8,337 nt of DNA from NCBI RefSeq assembly GCF_041949975.1, contig NZ_JBHFQG010000066.1, positions 1 through 8,337 of the forward strand, read 5' to 3'. Both the position numbers and the translations under genes were made by a program. Numbering within the stretch: the first letter of the stretch is position 1; each line of letters begins with the position of its first letter. Below, piece by piece: positions 6,052 through 8,337 of the stretch. The notes under the pieces were generated by a model that did not search any database, was not told the origin of the DNA, and saw nothing but the letters and a program-made list of their open reading frames with translations. The stretch comes from Alteribacillus sp041949975. Its GTDB lineage: Bacteria; Bacillota; Bacilli; Bacillales; Marinococcaceae.

Positions 6052-7562
6052 GTAGTCATCCTATAACAATTGGTGTATTTGTTCTATACCTAGCGATATT
6101 ATTAGTAATTGGTTTTATAAGTTCAAAACAAGCAAAGGGTGGAATTAATGATTTTTTTCTAGCAGGAAGAAACCTTAATAAATGGACAGTAGCTTTAAGT
6201 GCTGTTAGTTCCGGTCGAAGTGCTTGGTTAATTTTAGGTTTGACAGGTACGGCTTATGCTACTGGTCTAAACGCAGTATGGGCTATTGCAGGTTACATTA
6301 CAGTAGAAATATTCCTGTTTTTCTTTGTAGCCCGACGATTTCGTAAATACAGCGAAAAATATGATAGTATAACAGTTCCTGATATTCTTGCAACTCGTTA
6401 TAATGACAAAAATAACCTTTTGCGTTTAGTTAGTTCACTAATTATTATTTTCTTTATGGTTGCTTATGTTGGATCTCAAGTAGTTGCTGGAAGTACAGCG
6501 TTTTCTTCAAGCCTTGGAGTTTCTCCTGGAGTTGGAATGGGGATGACTGCATTAATAATCTTAATCTATGTAATGCTTGGGGGATTTCATGCTGTTAGTA
6601 AAACAGACGTTCTACAATGTGGTTTTATGTTTGGTGCTTTGATAATTTTGCCAATATTAGCAATAATTAATTTAGGTGGTTTTGGACCAATTCTAGATAC
6701 CTTGCATTCTCAAGGGGGAGGATTCACGAGTCCATTTGCCTTTACGGTTGGTGCTATAGGAGGGCTGCTTGGAATCGGATTGGGAAGTCCTGGAAACCCG
6801 CATATCATTGTACGTTACATGTCTTTAAAAAATTTGAAGGAAATGAAACAAGCTGCCCTTATAGCTTCATTTTGGAACGTGCTTATGGGATGGGGCGCCA
6901 TATTTATTGGACTAGCAGGCCGAGCTATGTTTCCAGATATAAGTATGCTTCCAAACGAAAATCAAGAAGCTATATTTTCATCTGTAGGAAATGAAATTCT
7001 TGACCCATTTACTATGGGTATTTTACTTGTTGCTATACTTGCGTCAATCATGTCATCTGCAGACAGTCAGTTACTAGTTGGGGCTAGCGCTATTGTACGT
7101 GACATTTATGATCGAATAATTGGAAAAGGAAAAGAAATTTCCCAAAAACAACTCGTATTTTACAGTCGTGTATCCACTGTTGTATTAATGTCTTTGTCTG
7201 TTTTATTAGCTATTTCAGCTCAAGAGTTTGTCTTTTGGATGGTCCTTTTTGCTTTTGGTGGTTTAGGTGCCTGTTTTGGACCAGCTCTCCTGTTAACATT
7301 TTATTGGAAAGGGACCACTAAACATGGAGTGTTTTGGGGAATGATAGTTGGTCTGATTACCGTAATCCTGGTAAAACAACAACCTGCATGGACATTCGCC
7401 TTCCTCCCTGACATTCAAGCTCTTTTTAGTAATATCCTTTTTGGAATCACATATGAAGCTGTTCCTGGTTTTTTAATGTCATTGATTGTAACCGTTGTCA
7501 TAAGTAAATTTACTCAAAAACCTATAAATGCAGATGAAGTTGTTGAAGACCTCTCATATTAA
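6048..7562 (+). CDS. Sodium:solute symporter (SSS/SLC5) family transporter, PutP-like
   Basis: A 504-aa polytopic inner-membrane carrier of the LeuT-fold SSS family, which usually couples uptake of a small organic solute to Na+. It has the expected series of about 13 hydrophobic segments, FFLAGRNLNKW (36-46) after the first helix, LGGFHAVSKTDVLQ (177-190), PHIIVRYMSL (251-260) and the eighth-helix segment SIMSSADSQLLVGASAIV (333-350). These match PutP closely, including Ser336 and Ser337 at the PutP Ser340/Thr341 Na+ positions. The segment SAVSSGRSAWL (51-61) differs from PutP SDMSGW: the key Asp55 appears as Gly56 and the next residue is Arg57. The ATG has GGAGG 6 nt upstream. Context (CoA-transferase, acyl-CoA dehydrogenase) suggests a carboxylate substrate more than proline, but this is inference. 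No strong terminator follows. Confidence 0.93.
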   Translation: MSSHPITIGVFVLYLAILLVIGFISSKQAKGGINDFFLAGRNLNKWTVALSAVSSGRSAWLILGLTGTAYATGLNAVWAIAGYITVEIFLFFFVARRFRKYSEKYDSITVPDILATRYNDKNNLLRLVSSLIIIFFMVAYVGSQVVAGSTAFSSSLGVSPGVGMGMTALIILIYVMLGGFHAVSKTDVLQCGFMFGALIILPILAIINLGGFGPILDTLHSQGGGFTSPFAFTVGAIGGLLGIGLGSPGNPHIIVRYMSLKNLKEMKQAALIASFWNVLMGWGAIFIGLAGRAMFPDISMLPNENQEAIFSSVGNEILDPFTMGILLVAILASIMSSADSQLLVGASAIVRDIYDRIIGKGKEISQKQLVFYSRVSTVVLMSLSVLLAISAQEFVFWMVLFAFGGLGACFGPALLLTFYWKGTTKHGVFWGMIVGLITVILVKQQPAWTFAFLPDIQALFSNILFGITYEAVPGFLMSLIVTVVISKFTQKPINADEVVEDLSY

Positions 7563-7698
7563 AACTATAAATACTATTCCAATAACCTTGAAAAGCTTCT
7601 GGATTTTTAATAGGGGTTAAAATTTCCCTAATTTCTCAGAATTGACAATATATTTAGGTGTCGCTCAATTTCAAGATTAATATTTTACAACTCGGAAA
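7563..7698. other. Spacer after the transporter, no gene seen
   Basis: An AT-rich stretch without a credible reading frame or RNA gene. It holds one short inverted repeat (7611-7630) and an isolated TTGACA (7642-7647) with no -10 box at proper spacing. Unrecognisable upstream parts of the ligase remnant may extend into it. Confidence 0.4.
7611..7630 (+). terminator. Weak possible terminator after the transporter gene
   Basis: TAGGG and CCCTA bracket a 10-nt loop, 48 bp after the transporter stop. The stem is only 5 bp and the following ATTTCTC is a poor T-tract, so termination would be leaky at best. Read-through towards etfB is plausible. Confidence 0.2.
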
Positions 7699-8166
7699 GA
7701 GGAATTAATACCGGGAGTTTCCAGAGAAGGGAACTCCGAGGCAACAAAACGCTATTCGAGATGGTTGGTATTTCACCAGAGACCTAGGTTTTATTGATAT
7801 TCATGGTTAGTTATTTGTAGTTGGACGTTAAGATGACATGATTATTTCTGGAGGAGAAAAATATTTATCCATTAGAGATTGAAAACATATTAGCTGATCA
7901 CCCCTTTGAAACGGTTGTATTAGGTGAAGAGGATAATCAATGGGGGCAAAAAGTGTGTGCCTATGTTATTCCTATGGATCCTTCACTGACTAAGGAAGAG
8001 TTATACATTTTTTGTCAGAATAACTTAAACTTATCTTAAGCGTCCTAAAAAATATGTTTTTCGTAAAAGAGATTCCAAAAAGTCTTGTAGGAAAACGCTT
8101 AGGAGAAAACTACGAGAAAAGCAATTTAATTCGAAAAACGCTAACATGTACAATCTAACTTTATAG
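7699..8166 (+). pseudogene. Decayed 3' end of an AMP-forming acyl-CoA ligase
   Basis: Only the C-terminal part of an ANL-superfamily acyl-CoA synthetase is recognisable, scattered over frames. The pieces, in order, are NSEATK (7732-7749), DGWYFTRDLG (core GWYFTGDLG, with Gly changed to Arg), DDMIISGGE, then YPLEIENILADHPFE and WGQKVCAYVIP, then KRPKKYVF, VKEIPKSLVGK (the A10 Lys motif) and LRRKLRE. Lesions include in-frame TAG at 7808-7810 and TAA at 7829-7831, an extra A in 7857-7861, an indel near 8036, an extra T in 8057-8061 and indels near 7750 and 8096. The N-terminal three quarters are absent. The old stop (TAG 8164-8166) overlaps the etfB SD, so the intact gene was evidently joined to etfB. 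Intact neighbours argue against poor sequence quality. Left boundary approximate. Confidence 0.85.
7714..7737 (+). repeat. 9-bp stem-loop at the left end of the ligase remnant
   Basis: GGAGTTTCC (7714-7722) pairs fully with GGGAACTCC (7729-7737), counting one G-T wobble, around the 6-nt loop AGAGAA. No T-run follows on either strand, so it does not look like an intrinsic terminator. It coincides with the first recognisable ligase codons and may be chance or a scar of rearrangement. Confidence 0.4.
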
Positions 8167-8180
8167 GAGATGAAAACTTG

Positions 8181-8337
8181 ATGAAAGTTTATGTAATTAT
8201 TAAACGTACTTTTGATACAGAAGAAAAAATAGTTATTAATGACGGAGTTATTGATGAAGAAGGCGCAGAATTTATTATTAACCCGTATGATGAGTATGCC
8301 ATTGAAGAAGCGATCGTGCTTCGGGACGAACATGGCG
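8181..8337 (+). CDS. etfB: Electron transfer flavoprotein subunit beta, N-terminal part (cut by the right edge)
   Basis: The 52 visible residues match the start of Bacillus-type EtfB: KRTFDTEEKIVI (9-20), then EGAEFIINPYDEYAIEEA (28-45) and LRDEHG. EtfB with EtfA forms the FAD/AMP-containing shuttle that takes electrons from acyl-CoA dehydrogenases and delivers them to ETF:quinone oxidoreductase. The start is ATG 8181, which matches homologues beginning MN-hydrophobic-Y; TTG 8178 directly before it is better spaced from AGGAG (8165-8169), 8 nt versus 11, and cannot be excluded. It lies right after the decayed ligase and on the same strand as the transporter. It could serve the acyl-CoA dehydrogenase at 3486-4628. 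No separate promoter is evident, so expression may depend on read-through. An etfA is expected beyond the edge. Confidence 0.93.
   Translation, partial: MKVYVIIKRTFDTEEKIVINDGVIDEEGAEFIINPYDEYAIEEAIVLRDEHG

Noticed and set aside
7642..7647. TTGACA as a -35 box for a promoter driving etfB
   Set aside because: The hexamer is perfect, but nothing like TATAAT occurs 16-18 bp downstream, and it lies over 500 bp from etfB.
8031..8333. Minus-strand open frame of 100 codons
   Set aside because: It runs antisense to the ligase relic and etfB; its low-complexity Phe/Asn/Ile composition reflects AT-rich complement, while etfB is unmistakable.
1..8337. CRISPR array, tRNA, rRNA, insertion sequence or integrase
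   Set aside because: I found no regularly spaced repeats, no tRNA-like cloverleaf, no rRNA-like stretch and no transposase or recombinase motif in any frame read.

Overview
The window is AT-rich and reads like a chromosomal segment of a low-GC, Bacillus-like Firmicute (Bacillaceae). Strong purine-rich Shine-Dalgarno (SD) sequences, frequent TTG/GTG starts, a sigma-A type promoter, an EtfB start of the Bacillus type and an aldehyde dehydrogenase close to B. subtilis YcbD/GucD all support this. It looks like one catabolic locus for a small carboxylic or hydroxy-carboxylic acid, arranged around a divergent control region.

Left block, minus strand, read right to left: IclR-family regulator (4685-5491), acyl-CoA dehydrogenase (3486-4628), iron-type alcohol dehydrogenase (2236-3414), then the two subunits of a glutaconate-type CoA-transferase (1310-2239 and 510-1304). 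After a 94-bp gap comes the N-terminal third of an aldehyde dehydrogenase that runs off the left edge. The last three genes of the run overlap or nearly touch, and each ribosome-binding site lies at or inside the end of the gene before, so they look translationally coupled. A perfect 11-bp inverted repeat covers the iclR stop codon.

Centre, 5492-5877: a 386-bp divergent control region. It holds a good promoter for the rightward transcript and two 21-bp palindromes of the same design (TTGGTRAA-N5-TTCACYAW). One is on the regulator side and the other is just downstream of the predicted transport-operon start. They are the best candidates for IclR operators.

Right block, plus strand: a 57-aa single-pass membrane peptide (5878-6051) overlaps by ATGA a 504-aa sodium:solute symporter family transporter (6048-7562). 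Next comes a heavily decayed 3' remnant of an acyl-CoA ligase (about 7699-8166), and finally the start of etfB (8181 to the right edge).

Inferred logic: the transporter imports an acid, the CoA-transferase activates it without ATP, the acyl-CoA dehydrogenase oxidises it and passes electrons to ETF (etfB next door), and the alcohol and aldehyde dehydrogenases oxidise a hydroxyl end to a carboxylate. The substrate cannot be read from the sequence. The loss of the ATP-dependent ligase beside etfB, with an intact CoA-transferase in the same locus, suggests a change in how the acid is activated. I see no CRISPR array, tRNA, rRNA, transposase or integrase.
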